Shown: one piece after another, positions 1 to 9,875 of the stretch
Position numbering within the stretch: position 1 is the first letter of the stretch
Layout: each line of letters begins with the position of its first letter
NCBI GenBank assembly: GCA_016281255.1
Contig: JAEEIG010000111.1
Location: 1 to 49,338, forward strand
Direction of reading: 5' to 3'
From: Bacteroidales bacterium
GTDB taxonomy: Bacteria; Bacteroidota; Bacteroidia; Bacteroidales; WCHB1-69
Length of the DNA: 49,338 bases
The notes under the pieces: generated by a model
What the model saw: only the letters and a program-made list of their open reading frames with translations
The model's database searches: none
What the model was told of the DNA's origin: nothing
Program-made: the position numbers and the translations under genes

Positions 1-784
1 CATCGACGAGATCGTGGCTTCCGTGACTGCCAACGCCCCGGTTTACGACTTCGTGGCCAAGGAAGACGGCTTCGGTCACCGTTTCTGGGTGATTGACGAC
101 CGCAAACTCATCGACGAACTGGTGGAGATTTTCGACAAGCAGGTTCCCGCCATGTACATCGCCGACGGTCACCACCGCAGCGCCGCCGCCGCTCTCGTGG
201 GCCAGGAGAAGAAAGAGCACAACCCGAACCACACCGGCAAGGAGGAGTACAACTACTTCATGACCGTGATTTTCCCGGACAACCAGCTCAACGTCATCGA
301 CTACAACCGCGTGGTGAAAGACCTCAACGGTCTCAGCAAGGAGCAGTTCCTCAACGCGTTGAACGAGGCATACACCGTGGAAGAGATGGGCGCCGACATC
401 TACAAACCGGCCAAACTGCACGAGTTCAGCATGTATCTGGACGGCAAATGGTACAAGATGACCGCAAAGCCCGGCAAATATGACGACAACGATCCCATCG
501 GCGTGCTGGATGTGAAGATCCTCAGCGACCATGTCTTGGACAAGATCTTAGGTATCAAGGACCTCCGCACCGACAAGCGCATTGACTTCGTGGGCGGCAT
601 CCGCGGTCTGGGAGAACTGAAACGTCGCGTTGACAGCGGTGAGATGAAAGTGGCTTTCGCTTTGTATCCCGTTTCCATGCAGCAGATCATCGACATCGCC
701 GACACAGGCAACATCATGCCTCCCAAGACCACTTGGTTCGAGCCGAAGCTCCGTTCAGGCCTTGTCATCCACGAATTAGCTTAG
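1..784 (+). CDS. DUF1015 family protein, 5' truncated by the window edge
   Basis: Frame is open to the window start; motif YIADGHHRSAAA and overall composition typical of DUF1015. Confidence 0.85.
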   Translation, partial: IDEIVASVTANAPVYDFVAKEDGFGHRFWVIDDRKLIDELVEIFDKQVPAMYIADGHHRSAAAALVGQEKKEHNPNHTGKEEYNYFMTVIFPDNQLNVIDYNRVVKDLNGLSKEQFLNALNEAYTVEEMGADIYKPAKLHEFSMYLDGKWYKMTAKPGKYDDNDPIGVLDVKILSDHVLDKILGIKDLRTDKRIDFVGGIRGLGELKRRVDSGEMKVAFALYPVSMQQIIDIADTGNIMPPKTTWFEPKLRSGLVIHELA

Positions 785-805
785 TATTCACGAACTCTCA
801 AGAAT

Positions 806-1735
806 ATGTTCAAAGTTCCTGTTCTGCTCATCTTATACAATAGAGTAGAGGAAACGCACGACGTATTTCAAGTTTTGCGCACGGTGCAACCCACCGAGTT
901 GTATGTGGCGGGCGATGCAGCGAAGCCGGATTCCATGCTGGACCGGATGCGCGTCTATCAGGCCCGCGCCGTCATCCAGCCCGAGTGGCCGTGCCAGGTG
1001 CATAAATTATGGCAGGACAACCATCTGGGCAAGACCCAGATGGTTGCTACAGCCATGAAATGGTTTTTCGAGCACGAGGAAGAGGGGATTATCCTCTTCG
1101 ACGACACGGTTCCTGGGTATGACTTCTTCCCCTACTGCGAACAGCTGCTCGAAAGATACCGCAACAACAAGAAAATCTTCAGTATTGGCGGCTTCTACTG
1201 GCGCCATCGAAGCCGGAAAAGATACAAAAAGCGCATGAAAAAGGGCGAGTCCTCCTATTTCTTCTCCGCGTACGCCTCCACGTGGGGTTTCGCCACATGG
1301 AAAAACCGCTGGTCCGACTTCTCGCTCTCCATGGATCAATACACCAAAGAGGATTTCGAGAAGATGATTGAGCCCTACATGAAGAAAAACAGACAGAAAC
1401 TCTACTGGATCAACCGGTTCAACAGCCTCAAGAAATACAAGGCGACCCACTGGGCCTCCCAGTACAACTTCCACATCTGGGCGCATGAGGGTTTGTGCAT
1501 CACCCCGTACCTTAACTTGGTGACCAACATGGGCTTCCGCAAACGTGCGGAACGCAAAATCCGTCATCTGAAACGCAATGCCTACCCCATCATGCCTTTG
1601 GTGCATCCTGAGGAGATTCAACAGGATTACGGCGAAGACCGCTATATGTTCAAGCATATCTTCAACGGGGCCTACATCGCCCTGTTCAAGAATTGGCTCA
1701 ATGAATTGATTTCCAACAACAAATACGAAGAATAA
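806..1735 (+). CDS. Glycosyltransferase / nucleotide-diphospho-sugar transferase-like protein
   Basis: N-terminal 'PVLLILYNRVEETHDVFQVLR' and 'HLGKTQMVATAMKWFFEHEEEGIILFDD' resemble GT-A type nucleotide-diphospho-sugar transferases. Confidence 0.7.
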   Translation: MFKVPVLLILYNRVEETHDVFQVLRTVQPTELYVAGDAAKPDSMLDRMRVYQARAVIQPEWPCQVHKLWQDNHLGKTQMVATAMKWFFEHEEEGIILFDDTVPGYDFFPYCEQLLERYRNNKKIFSIGGFYWRHRSRKRYKKRMKKGESSYFFSAYASTWGFATWKNRWSDFSLSMDQYTKEDFEKMIEPYMKKNRQKLYWINRFNSLKKYKATHWASQYNFHIWAHEGLCITPYLNLVTNMGFRKRAERKIRHLKRNAYPIMPLVHPEEIQQDYGEDRYMFKHIFNGAYIALFKNWLNELISNNKYEE

Positions 1736-1741
1736 AACATT

Positions 1742-2617
1742 ATGGACAATAAGCTGACCACCAAAAAAGTGTTGCAAGAGGTGAAAAATTACTTTTTTAT
1801 CTTCCTCGGACTCAGTCTGTTCACTTTTGGGTGGTCGGCGTTCCTGATTCCTTACGAAGTGTCGGGTGGTGGCGTGGCAGGTGCGGCCTCCATCCTCTAT
1901 TTCGCCACGGGAAAGATTCCCATCGGGGTCACCACGTTTGTGCTTAACGCCGTGCTCATTGCCGTTGCCTGGCGGGTGCTGGGCACGAAATTCTGCGTTA
2001 ACTCGCTGATTTGCACTGTGGTGATGAGCGGCTTCTTCTCCGTATGGCAACCGCTATTCCCTCGTCCCATCGTCGATGACATGTTCATGAGTGTCATCAT
2101 CGGGTCGGCGATTGCGGCCTTCGGCATCGGCATGGCCATCAACTGGGGCGGCAACACCGGCGGCATCGACATCATCGCACTGATGATCGGCAAATACCGC
2201 AACATCTCATACGGCCGCATCAGCCTGGCTTGCAACATCCTCATCGTGGGCAGCTCTTATTTCGTGATCCACGATGTACAAAAACTGGTCTATAGCTTTG
2301 TGGTGTTGCTCGTCTCCATTATCGTATCCGACTTAGTGATAGATGGTTATCGGCAAACCTATCAGTTCATGGTCTTCTCCATGAAAAACGAGGAGATTGC
2401 CCAAAAGATTGGTTCTACACTGCACCGCGGGGCCACATTCCTGAAGGGGTATGGCTCTTACAAGCATCAAGAGAAGGATGTGTTACTGATTGTGGCGCAC
2501 AGAACCGACAAGAGCGCCATTACGCGCATTATCAAGGATATTGATCCCGATGCCTTCATTACTATTTCGAAAACCGCCAGCGTTTTCGGCAAAAATTTTG
2601 ACAACATTAAGATATGA
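1742..2617 (+). CDS. YitT family membrane protein (DUF161/DUF2179)
   Basis: Multiple TM segments, 'GGNTGGIDIIALMI', C-terminal DUF2179-like region. Confidence 0.85.
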   Translation: MDNKLTTKKVLQEVKNYFFIFLGLSLFTFGWSAFLIPYEVSGGGVAGAASILYFATGKIPIGVTTFVLNAVLIAVAWRVLGTKFCVNSLICTVVMSGFFSVWQPLFPRPIVDDMFMSVIIGSAIAAFGIGMAINWGGNTGGIDIIALMIGKYRNISYGRISLACNILIVGSSYFVIHDVQKLVYSFVVLLVSIIVSDLVIDGYRQTYQFMVFSMKNEEIAQKIGSTLHRGATFLKGYGSYKHQEKDVLLIVAHRTDKSAITRIIKDIDPDAFITISKTASVFGKNFDNIKI

Positions 2618-3393
2618 GGAGAGATTTTGAGCCCGTTGAGGCAAAAGTCAATGCCAAAATCAACATCGGTTTGCAAATCGTACGCAAGCGTAACGATGGC
2701 TACCACGATTTGCAGACGGTTTTTTATCCAACAGATTTCTTCACAGACACCCTGCGTATTTCTCCCGCCAACGCGGAGATTCTGTTCAAGATGGAGAGCA
2801 AGGAGAATCTGGGAAACCCGTGTGACAATCTTTGCATCAAAGCTTTCCGCCTGCTTCAAAATGACTTTGGCATCTCCAACGTGGAGATTTTCCTCACCAA
2901 AGGCATTCCGTCCGGTGCAGGATTGGGCGGCGGTTCCGCCGATGCCGCCTTCACCCTCAAAATGCTCTGCGATATCTTTCAACTGCCTGTCTCCAAAGAG
3001 AAAATGGTGGAATATGCTTTGCAGTTGGGCAGCGATGTGCCCTTCTTCCTCATGAACAAGCCGGTATATGCCACCGGTCGGGGTGAAGTGATAACCCCCA
3101 TCGGTTTGGACTTGTCCCAATATCGGTTAAAAATCGTTAAACCCGACATCCACATCTCCACCAAGGAGGCATACGCTGGGGTGACACCGCACGAAACAGA
3201 GGTTTACCTCCCCGACGTGCTGCAACATGATGTCGCACAGTGGAAAGGAGTAGTGGTCAACGACTTTGAAGAATCTTTGTTTGTAAAGATCCCGGAATTA
3301 CAACAAATCAAGGAAGACCTATACCAAGAAGGGGCCCTTTATGTCTCCATGTCGGGCAGCGGATCGGCTTTCTTCGGCATCTTTCCCGCTTAA
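2614..3393 (+). CDS. ispE: 4-(cytidine 5'-diphospho)-2-C-methyl-D-erythritol kinase
   Basis: GHMP kinase motif 'GIPSGAGLGGGSADAAFTL', N-terminal 'AKVNAKINIGLQIVRKRNDGYHDLQTV'; ATGA overlap with the upstream gene. Confidence 0.95.
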   Translation: MRRDFEPVEAKVNAKINIGLQIVRKRNDGYHDLQTVFYPTDFFTDTLRISPANAEILFKMESKENLGNPCDNLCIKAFRLLQNDFGISNVEIFLTKGIPSGAGLGGGSADAAFTLKMLCDIFQLPVSKEKMVEYALQLGSDVPFFLMNKPVYATGRGEVITPIGLDLSQYRLKIVKPDIHISTKEAYAGVTPHETEVYLPDVLQHDVAQWKGVVVNDFEESLFVKIPELQQIKEDLYQEGALYVSMSGSGSAFFGIFPA

Positions 3394-3416
3394 TCCAAAC
3401 CGCTTTTTAACAGTAC

Positions 3417-4457
3417 TTAACGCTCGAAGTTCTGCTTCCCATAGTTCCGCCATTTCTCCAAAACAGCGGCGAAGTCATCGGGCAGTTCCGATTCGAACTG
3501 TATCGTTTTGCCTGTGACAGGGTGCTTGAAGCCCAACGACTTGGCGTGCAATGCCTGACGCGGCATCAGCGCGAAGCAGTTGCGGATGAATTGCTGGTAT
3601 TTCGTGAAGGTGGTGCCTTTGAGGATGCGGTTTCCGCCATACGCTTCGTCGTTGAAGAGCGGATGCCCGATGTGCTGCAGATGCACGCGGATCTGGTGAG
3701 TGCGGCCCGTCTCCAATTGGCACTCGATGAGCGTGACATATCCGAAACGTTCCACTACACGCCAATGCGTGACAGCGTGTTTGCCTTGGTCGCTGCCTTC
3801 TGGAAAGACGGTCATCACCATACGGTCTTTCGGGTTTCGCCCCACATTGCCGACAATCGTGCCGGAATCTTCTTCCATGTCACCCCACACCAACGCCCAG
3901 TAGCGGCGTTCCAGGTCGTGGTCGAAGAAGGTCTTCGCCAGCCGCATCTGGGCCAGTTCGTTCTTGGTGACAGCCAGCAGCCCGGAAGTGTTCTTGTCGA
4001 TGCGGTGCACCAACAACGGTTTCATCGGGGAGCCGTCCTCTAACTTCTGGTCTTTCAGGTAATAGTAAAGCGCATTAACGAGCGTTCCCGTGTAATTGCC
4101 GTAGGCGGGGTGCACCACCATGCCTGCCTCCTTGTTGACAATCAGCAGGTCGTCGTCTTCATATATTATATTTAAAGGAATGTTCTCGGGCAGAATTTCG
4201 GTATCGTTGGGCGGATTGGGCATCAGCACGGAAATGGTGTCGCCGGGGCGCACCTTGTAGTTCTGCTTCACGGGTTTGCCGTTCACCAAAATGCAATCCG
4301 CCTTCGCCGCCTGCTGCACTTTGTTGCGCGAGGTGTTGGCTATCAGATTGAACAGGTATTTGTCGATGCGGAGCATCTCGGTCCCCGCCGTCACCTCGAA
4401 CCTAAAATGTTCGTATAATTCGTCTTTTTCCTCTGGATTCTTTACTATTTCACTCAT
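3417..4457 (-). CDS. rluD: RluA/RluD family 23S rRNA pseudouridine synthase
   Basis: S4 domain then 'LLVHRIDKNTSGLLAVTKN' catalytic motif and 'ETGRTHQIRVHLQHIGHPLFNDEAYGG'. Confidence 0.9.
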   Translation of the reverse strand: MSEIVKNPEEKDELYEHFRFEVTAGTEMLRIDKYLFNLIANTSRNKVQQAAKADCILVNGKPVKQNYKVRPGDTISVLMPNPPNDTEILPENIPLNIIYEDDDLLIVNKEAGMVVHPAYGNYTGTLVNALYYYLKDQKLEDGSPMKPLLVHRIDKNTSGLLAVTKNELAQMRLAKTFFDHDLERRYWALVWGDMEEDSGTIVGNVGRNPKDRMVMTVFPEGSDQGKHAVTHWRVVERFGYVTLIECQLETGRTHQIRVHLQHIGHPLFNDEAYGGNRILKGTTFTKYQQFIRNCFALMPRQALHAKSLGFKHPVTGKTIQFESELPDDFAAVLEKWRNYGKQNFER

Positions 4458-4472
4458 TTTTGCTATTCATAA

Positions 4473-4543
4473 ACCCAGGGCTGATGCTGATGCCTTACCC
4501 TGAGCTACCGAGCTCTTGCCCCTATCGGGGCTGCTCAAGGAAA
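4473..4543. repeat. Intergenic repeat copy A (ACCCAGGGCT...GCTACCGAGCTCTTG-CCCC-TATC-GGGG-CTGCTCAAGGAAA)
   Basis: Near-identical second copy at 19556-19625; hairpin with compensatory change. Confidence 0.8.
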
Positions 4544-4553
4544 ATTTTTTACT

Positions 4554-4581
4554 ATTGCCTGTTGCCTGTTGCCTGTTGCCT
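4554..4581. repeat. Heptanucleotide tandem repeat (RTTGCCT)x4
   Basis: ATTGCCT-GTTGCCT-GTTGCCT-GTTGCCT read directly; abuts the stop codon of the 820-aa gene. Confidence 0.9.
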
Positions 4582-7042
4582 ACCTATTGCACGCTTTGCA
4601 GATTACCTTTTTCGCCTCTTCGTTCTCCAAAATGCAAGTCGGCAATTTGTCCACCAGACCGCAAAGCCGTGTCGGGTTCTTCTCCGCCGCCAACTTCACC
4701 GCTTTGGTGAAAAGTCCGCTGAGGTAGGTTTCCTCGCGGTGGGCAGCCAACGACACATAGGAGAAGATGAAGTCCTCAGAAATGGTCGGGTCATCCAGGA
4801 ACGGGGTCATCAATGACAAGGAATACATGTAATCGTAACGTTTGTTAAAGTAGGAGGCCAGCTTGAATGCGTTCTTCCAGCTGTCCATCTTTTCGTTACG
4901 TATCTCTTTGATTTTCTGATAGGTGGTATTCAACAAAGCGGTATTTTCCGTACTTGCAGGCAGCGTGTCCAAGTAGTTGATGATTTTGAATTGATACTCC
5001 AAATTGAGGCTGTTCACGCGGTCCTTCGGAATAGCGGGAATGGTGTAGAGTCGGTCGATGGCGGCCTGGGTCTTGAGGATGTCCGCTGGGGAGCTGATCG
5101 TAGCGGCCAGCACATCGCTCAACGTCGTATTATAGAGCAACAGCTGGTTGTTCGGGTTGAGGTCGTAGATTTTTGTCATCTGCTCGGCAATCGCGGGCGT
5201 CAGTTTGGAGCTCTTGTAATACTGCGCGTAGAGCTTGTTGTTCAGCAGGGTTTGGTACTCTTTCTTGAACGGGATGTTCATCTTTTCAAGAGAAAGGGAG
5301 GAGAATTTGCCGTTTTCCACCTGCTTGATGATATAGTTCTCCACCGACATGGCGAAACCGAGATTCTTGGGGCTGGTGACAGCGTTGTTGAATTTCCAGA
5401 GAGCGAAAGCCTCTTCACTGGTCGGGGAATCGGCGTAATAGGTCACATTCTGACGGAGTTCCATAGTGCGCAGCGGAGCCAGGTAGCCTGAATCCAACAC
5501 CTTGGCCGCATAACGGTTGTAGAGGCGCAACTCCTTGGCGGCCTCTTCCAACGTCTTGAAACTCAAATCGTAATACTCCTCATGTTGGGTGATTTTTTCT
5601 TTGAACTGATCCCAGCAATAGTCATAAACCACCTTGATTTCCATACCGGGGAAGTAGCGTTGCAGATCTTTCTTGATAGCGGCGACACGTTTCTCCTGAA
5701 TGGTTTTGTAAGCCGCATCCTGATAATAATCGGGAGAGATGTGGGAAATCAACTCCACGCTGTTGACCTTGTATTGCGGACAATCAGGATCTTTCTTGTC
5801 CAGATTGAAACCAGCGGCAGTGTAGTCGGTCTTTTTGGCGTCATACGGGAATGAGACGCTCACTTTGCCGTCTTCAGGGGAAATCACCCATTCGCCGGCA
5901 CTCTTGACCCCGGTCTCGTCCTTCACGAAATTGATCTTCTCGGTGTAGTCGGCGCCTTTGCTTTCAATGTGCTTGGCCAAAACGGAGCGGCAGACGCGGT
6001 TGCCTTCTTTCAGCACCAAAACAATGACATCCAAACCTTTACTGTCGTCCACATTGTCGGGAAGGTCGCCTAACTTGGCAATCAGTTTGCCGGATTTGAG
6101 GTTGGCATTTTCATTGACGGACATCATCTTTTCGAAAGTGATGGGCTTGGTGACCACACCGCGGTGATAGAGGTCGTAATCGACTTGGTGGTTGTCGCAC
6201 TCATACTGGCCCTCCTGCACGAGGTCGATGGCGATAGCGTCGCCCTCCTTGCCGATGAGGCGTTTCAACTCTTTGTAATTGTCGCAAGTGAGGTAGATTT
6301 CGCCGTTTTTGTTCACGGAGACATACTCTGACAACGCTTCCAAAGCAGGTTCGGCGGCACATTTCTTGCAGATTTTTTCGTCATAGCCCTTCAGGCCCGC
6401 CTGTCCCTTGGTGTAGGGGACATCCTTTTCGTTGAAACCGGCCTTGTAGTGGTTGAATGCACGGTCGTTGGTCAGCACGAGGGAGACGTAGAGGCTCTTC
6501 ATGGCCACGTCGGTGTTGTAGCCGAAGCCCATGTAGGTGTACTGTTCGTTGAGCATCACATCGGCGGTTTTGACATTTTTGAGGATAGATTGCACCAATG
6601 AGAGACAGAGGTCGTAGTAGGAGTACTCGGTCTCTCCCATGTAGGCCTTCGCTTTGGCCACCAGTTCGTCGCCGTTGCCCGACAATCCGTACTTGCGCAA
6701 GCGGAAATAGGTGGTTTTATAGGGCGCGTTGTTATCCAGGGTCTTTTCATCCTTGGACGCCTGGAAATCAGCTTGGAACTGTGCTGTCGAGTCCAGACTG
6801 ACATCGTGTTTCAGCTTAGGGACATAGCGGAATTCGGCACGCGCCAGGTCCACCATGTCGGTGAAACACTGGTACAGGACCTTCTCGTCGTAGTTGTTCG
6901 GCGCAAAATTCCGCACATATTTGGCATTTTCCTTCAATGAAACGGGATCGAACTTGCTATACTGATTTTCGGTTTGAGCAAATAGCAAAACATTGAAAAA
7001 CAGCACAATAGAAAAAATTGAAAGCGTAGATTTTATATTCAT
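4580..7042 (-). CDS. Large secreted protein, possible N-terminal CAP/SCP-like domain
   Basis: Signal peptide 'MNIKSTLSIFSIVLFFNVLLFAQ'; N-terminal region 'FTDMVDLARAEFRYVPKLKHDVSLDSTAQFQADFQ...YMGFGYNTD' resembles CAP-superfamily proteins; remainder uncharacterised. Confidence 0.6.
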   Translation of the reverse strand: MNIKSTLSIFSIVLFFNVLLFAQTENQYSKFDPVSLKENAKYVRNFAPNNYDEKVLYQCFTDMVDLARAEFRYVPKLKHDVSLDSTAQFQADFQASKDEKTLDNNAPYKTTYFRLRKYGLSGNGDELVAKAKAYMGETEYSYYDLCLSLVQSILKNVKTADVMLNEQYTYMGFGYNTDVAMKSLYVSLVLTNDRAFNHYKAGFNEKDVPYTKGQAGLKGYDEKICKKCAAEPALEALSEYVSVNKNGEIYLTCDNYKELKRLIGKEGDAIAIDLVQEGQYECDNHQVDYDLYHRGVVTKPITFEKMMSVNENANLKSGKLIAKLGDLPDNVDDSKGLDVIVLVLKEGNRVCRSVLAKHIESKGADYTEKINFVKDETGVKSAGEWVISPEDGKVSVSFPYDAKKTDYTAAGFNLDKKDPDCPQYKVNSVELISHISPDYYQDAAYKTIQEKRVAAIKKDLQRYFPGMEIKVVYDYCWDQFKEKITQHEEYYDLSFKTLEEAAKELRLYNRYAAKVLDSGYLAPLRTMELRQNVTYYADSPTSEEAFALWKFNNAVTSPKNLGFAMSVENYIIKQVENGKFSSLSLEKMNIPFKKEYQTLLNNKLYAQYYKSSKLTPAIAEQMTKIYDLNPNNQLLLYNTTLSDVLAATISSPADILKTQAAIDRLYTIPAIPKDRVNSLNLEYQFKIINYLDTLPASTENTALLNTTYQKIKEIRNEKMDSWKNAFKLASYFNKRYDYMYSLSLMTPFLDDPTISEDFIFSYVSLAAHREETYLSGLFTKAVKLAAEKNPTRLCGLVDKLPTCILENEEAKKVICKACNR

Positions 7043-7076
7043 AACATATTATTTTTATACTCGCGATTTAATTTAG

Positions 7077-7084
7077 CAAAGGTA
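7077..7084 (-). promoter_or_regulatory. Bacteroidetes -7 element TACCTTTG for the 820-aa secreted protein gene
   Basis: Matches TAnnTTTG on the minus strand, 35 nt upstream of the start codon. Confidence 0.6.
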
Positions 7085-7162
7085 CAATAATTTCAAAACA
7101 AACCATAAAGGTTCATTTTTTTTTGTAGCGGCAAGCCATAGTTCATCACTACAAAAAAAGTG

Positions 7163-7170
7163 TATCTTTG
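7163..7170 (+). promoter_or_regulatory. Bacteroidetes -7 element TATCTTTG for typA
   Basis: Matches TAnnTTTG, 26 nt upstream of the typA ATG. Confidence 0.65.
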
Positions 7171-7195
7171 CAAGCTTTAATTAAAAATACGTAAA

Positions 7196-9010
7196 ATGCA
7201 GAATATCAGAAACATCGCCATCATTGCGCACGTTGACCACGGTAAAACCACGCTCGTAGACAGAATTTTATACCAATCACATCTCTTTCGTGAGAATCAA
7301 CAGGTGCAGGATTTGGTGCTGGATAACAACGATTTGGAAAGGGAACGCGGGATTACGATTTTGTCCAAAAATGTTTCCGTTAGATATAAAGGAGTGAAAA
7401 TCAATGTGATCGACACTCCCGGTCACAGCGACTTCGGCGGCGAGGTGGAGCGTGTGCTCAACATGGCCGACGGCGTGCTCCTCGTGGTGGACGCCTTCGA
7501 GGGTCCGATGCCGCAGACCCGCTTCGTGACGCAAAAGGCTATCGAACTGGGACTTAAGCCCATCGTAGTCATCAACAAGGTGGACAAGCCGAACTGTCAC
7601 CCCGACCTCGCGCAAGAGGCCGTCTTCGAACTGATGTTCAACCTCGGTGCCAGCGACGACCAGTTAGACTTCCCCACCGTTTACGGTTCCGCCAAGAACG
7701 GCTGGATGGGTCCCGACTGGCAGAATCCGACCTCCGACATCTCCTACCTGTTGGACACCATCATCGAGCACATCCCCGCCCCGAAAGTGGAGCCCGGCAA
7801 CCTGCAGATGATGATTTCCTCCCTCGACTATTCCTCATACGTGGGCCGTATCGCCGTGGGGCGTGTGAAACGCGGCACCATCCAATGGGGCCAGAACGTT
7901 TCGTTGGTGAAGCGCGACGGCACTGTACAGACTTCCAAAATCAAGGAACTTTATGTGTTTGAAGGACTTGGCAAGGAGAAATTCAAAGAGCCGGTGGAGG
8001 CTGGCGAAATCTGCGCTCTGCTCGGCTTGGACGATTTCGAAATCGGCGATACGGTAGCCGATTTCGAGAATCCTGAGCAGCTGCCGCCCATCAAGGTGGA
8101 TGAACCGACCATGAGCATGCTGTTCACCATCAACAACTCCCCGTTCTTCGGAAAAGAGGGCAAATACGTCACTTCCAGACACTTGCGCGACCGCCTTTTT
8201 GCCGAATTGGAGAAAAACCTGGCCATGCGAATCGAGGAGACCGACTCCCCCGACCGTCTGAATGTCTTCGGACGCGGCATTTTGCACCTCTCCATCCTCA
8301 TCGAGACGATGCGTCGCGAGGGTTACGAGATGCAAGTAGGTCAGCCCCAGGTGATTATCAAAGAGATTGACGGTCAGAAGTGCGAACCCGTCGAGCAACT
8401 CACCGTCTTGGTTCCCGAAGAGATGTCAAGCCGCGTCATCGACTACGTATCCAGAAGAAAGGGTGAACTGATGTCCATGGACACCGTGAACGACCGCGTC
8501 CACCTCAACTTCACGATTCCGTCCCGCGGTCTCATCGGATTAACCAACCAGCTGCTGACGGCGACGGAGGGCGAGGCCATCATTTCGCACCGGTTCGTGG
8601 AATTCCAGCCATGGAAGGGCGAGATTGCGGGTCGCCACGCCGGTTCGCTCATCGCGATGGAGACGGGACAGGCATACGCTTACTCCTTGAACAAGCTGCA
8701 GGACCGCGGCCGTTTCTTCATCGAACCGAACGACCAGGTCTATGCCGGCCAGATCATCGGCGAGCACATCCGCCAAGGGGATTTGGTGATCAACGTCTGC
8801 AAATCCAAGAAGCTCTCCAACATGCGTGCCGCCGGTTCCGACGAGAAGTTGGTGCTGGCCCCGGCCATCAAGTATTCATTGGAGCAGTACATGGAGTTCA
8901 TCGCGAAGGACGAATACTTGGAAATCACGCCGCAGAGCTTGCGTGTGCGCAAAATCATTTTGGACGAAACCGAGCGCAAACGCGCCGAAAAACGCAATAC
9001 CGACAACTAA
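7196..9010 (+). CDS. typA: Translational GTPase TypA/BipA
   Basis: '[22 protein letters not shown]', '[12 protein letters not shown]', '[16 protein letters not shown]', 'NKVDKP' G motifs. Confidence 0.97.
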   Translation: MQNIRNIAIIAHVDHGKTTLVDRILYQSHLFRENQQVQDLVLDNNDLERERGITILSKNVSVRYKGVKINVIDTPGHSDFGGEVERVLNMADGVLLVVDAFEGPMPQTRFVTQKAIELGLKPIVVINKVDKPNCHPDLAQEAVFELMFNLGASDDQLDFPTVYGSAKNGWMGPDWQNPTSDISYLLDTIIEHIPAPKVEPGNLQMMISSLDYSSYVGRIAVGRVKRGTIQWGQNVSLVKRDGTVQTSKIKELYVFEGLGKEKFKEPVEAGEICALLGLDDFEIGDTVADFENPEQLPPIKVDEPTMSMLFTINNSPFFGKEGKYVTSRHLRDRLFAELEKNLAMRIEETDSPDRLNVFGRGILHLSILIETMRREGYEMQVGQPQVIIKEIDGQKCEPVEQLTVLVPEEMSSRVIDYVSRRKGELMSMDTVNDRVHLNFTIPSRGLIGLTNQLLTATEGEAIISHRFVEFQPWKGEIAGRHAGSLIAMETGQAYAYSLNKLQDRGRFFIEPNDQVYAGQIIGEHIRQGDLVINVCKSKKLSNMRAAGSDEKLVLAPAIKYSLEQYMEFIAKDEYLEITPQSLRVRKIILDETERKRAEKRNTDN

Positions 9011-9013
9011 TTT

Positions 9014-9829
9014 ATGCAGAAAGAGGTCTTTTTCGAGCATCTTTGCGAGGAATTGCGCCAGAACAGGGGGCTCTATCCGTACTACAAGCTGACGGACGGC
9101 TCCGCTGCACGGCAACAGTTCCGCAAGGCCTATTTTCTGCAACGTCTGGACTATCTCGACCGCCATGTTGACCTCAGCAAGCATCCCAGGATTTGGGACT
9201 GCGGCTGCGGTTACGGCACAACCGGCTTCTATTTCGCCCTGAAGGGGCAACCCGTTTACGGCACCACACTGGAGTATTACCCCGAGCAGTGGGACATGCG
9301 CCGCCGATACTGGAATCAATTTGGCGACACCTCCCTCTTCACCTGCGAGTACGCCAACCTTTTTGACCAGAGCATTGAGGAGAACAGTTACGATTACATC
9401 ATTTTGCAAGATACTCTACACCACATTGAACCGTTGGACGATGCTTTGGCCATTTTTTACAAAGTCCTGAAACCCAATGGAAGATTGGTACTGATAGAGG
9501 AAAACGGCGGTTGTTTGATCAAGAGCGCCATGCTTTTCGCCCAACGCGGCACCAAAAGGGTGATTTCCGTTTACGACGACGTTCTCCGGAAGGAGATATT
9601 GATGGGCAACGAGAACATCCGTCCCGAGAAACTGTGGCGCAAACACTTCGACAAGGCTGGTTTCAGAATGGAAGAAGAGAGTCTGCAATACATCCGTTTT
9701 CTGCCCTCCTGTTGCTTCAATGACAACAATCTGCAAAAAAATGTGGAAAAAGAGCAGAAGGTATGGAGAAAAAATGCATTTTTGCGCCGCAATGCCTTTT
9801 GGGGTTTGAATATGGTGTTTATAAAGTAG
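9014..9829 (+). CDS. Class I SAM-dependent methyltransferase
   Basis: 'RIWDCGCGYGTTGFYFALKG', 'YDYIILQDTLHHIEPLDDAL'. Confidence 0.85.
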   Translation: MQKEVFFEHLCEELRQNRGLYPYYKLTDGSAARQQFRKAYFLQRLDYLDRHVDLSKHPRIWDCGCGYGTTGFYFALKGQPVYGTTLEYYPEQWDMRRRYWNQFGDTSLFTCEYANLFDQSIEENSYDYIILQDTLHHIEPLDDALAIFYKVLKPNGRLVLIEENGGCLIKSAMLFAQRGTKRVISVYDDVLRKEILMGNENIRPEKLWRKHFDKAGFRMEEESLQYIRFLPSCCFNDNNLQKNVEKEQKVWRKNAFLRRNAFWGLNMVFIK

Positions 9830-9875
9830 GCTTGCGTGCTTAGAGGTTTAGACAGGAAAATCAGTTAATATCAAA

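Noticed and set aside
806-1735. Altered metal-binding motif (EEGIILFDDTVP instead of the usual ILEDDxxP) in the glycosyltransferase
   Set aside because: Noted, but the DD pair is retained and I cannot judge from one sequence whether this is a functional change.
1007-2050. 347-aa antisense ORF
   Set aside because: Overlaps the GT and yitT-family genes on the opposite strand; histidine/valine-rich composition typical of a shadow ORF.
3522-4043. 173-aa ORF antisense to the rluD-like gene
   Set aside because: Shadow of a conserved pseudouridine synthase.
8611-9171. 186-aa ORF overlapping typA in another frame
   Set aside because: Same-strand out-of-frame ORF crossing typA and the methyltransferase gene; low-quality composition.
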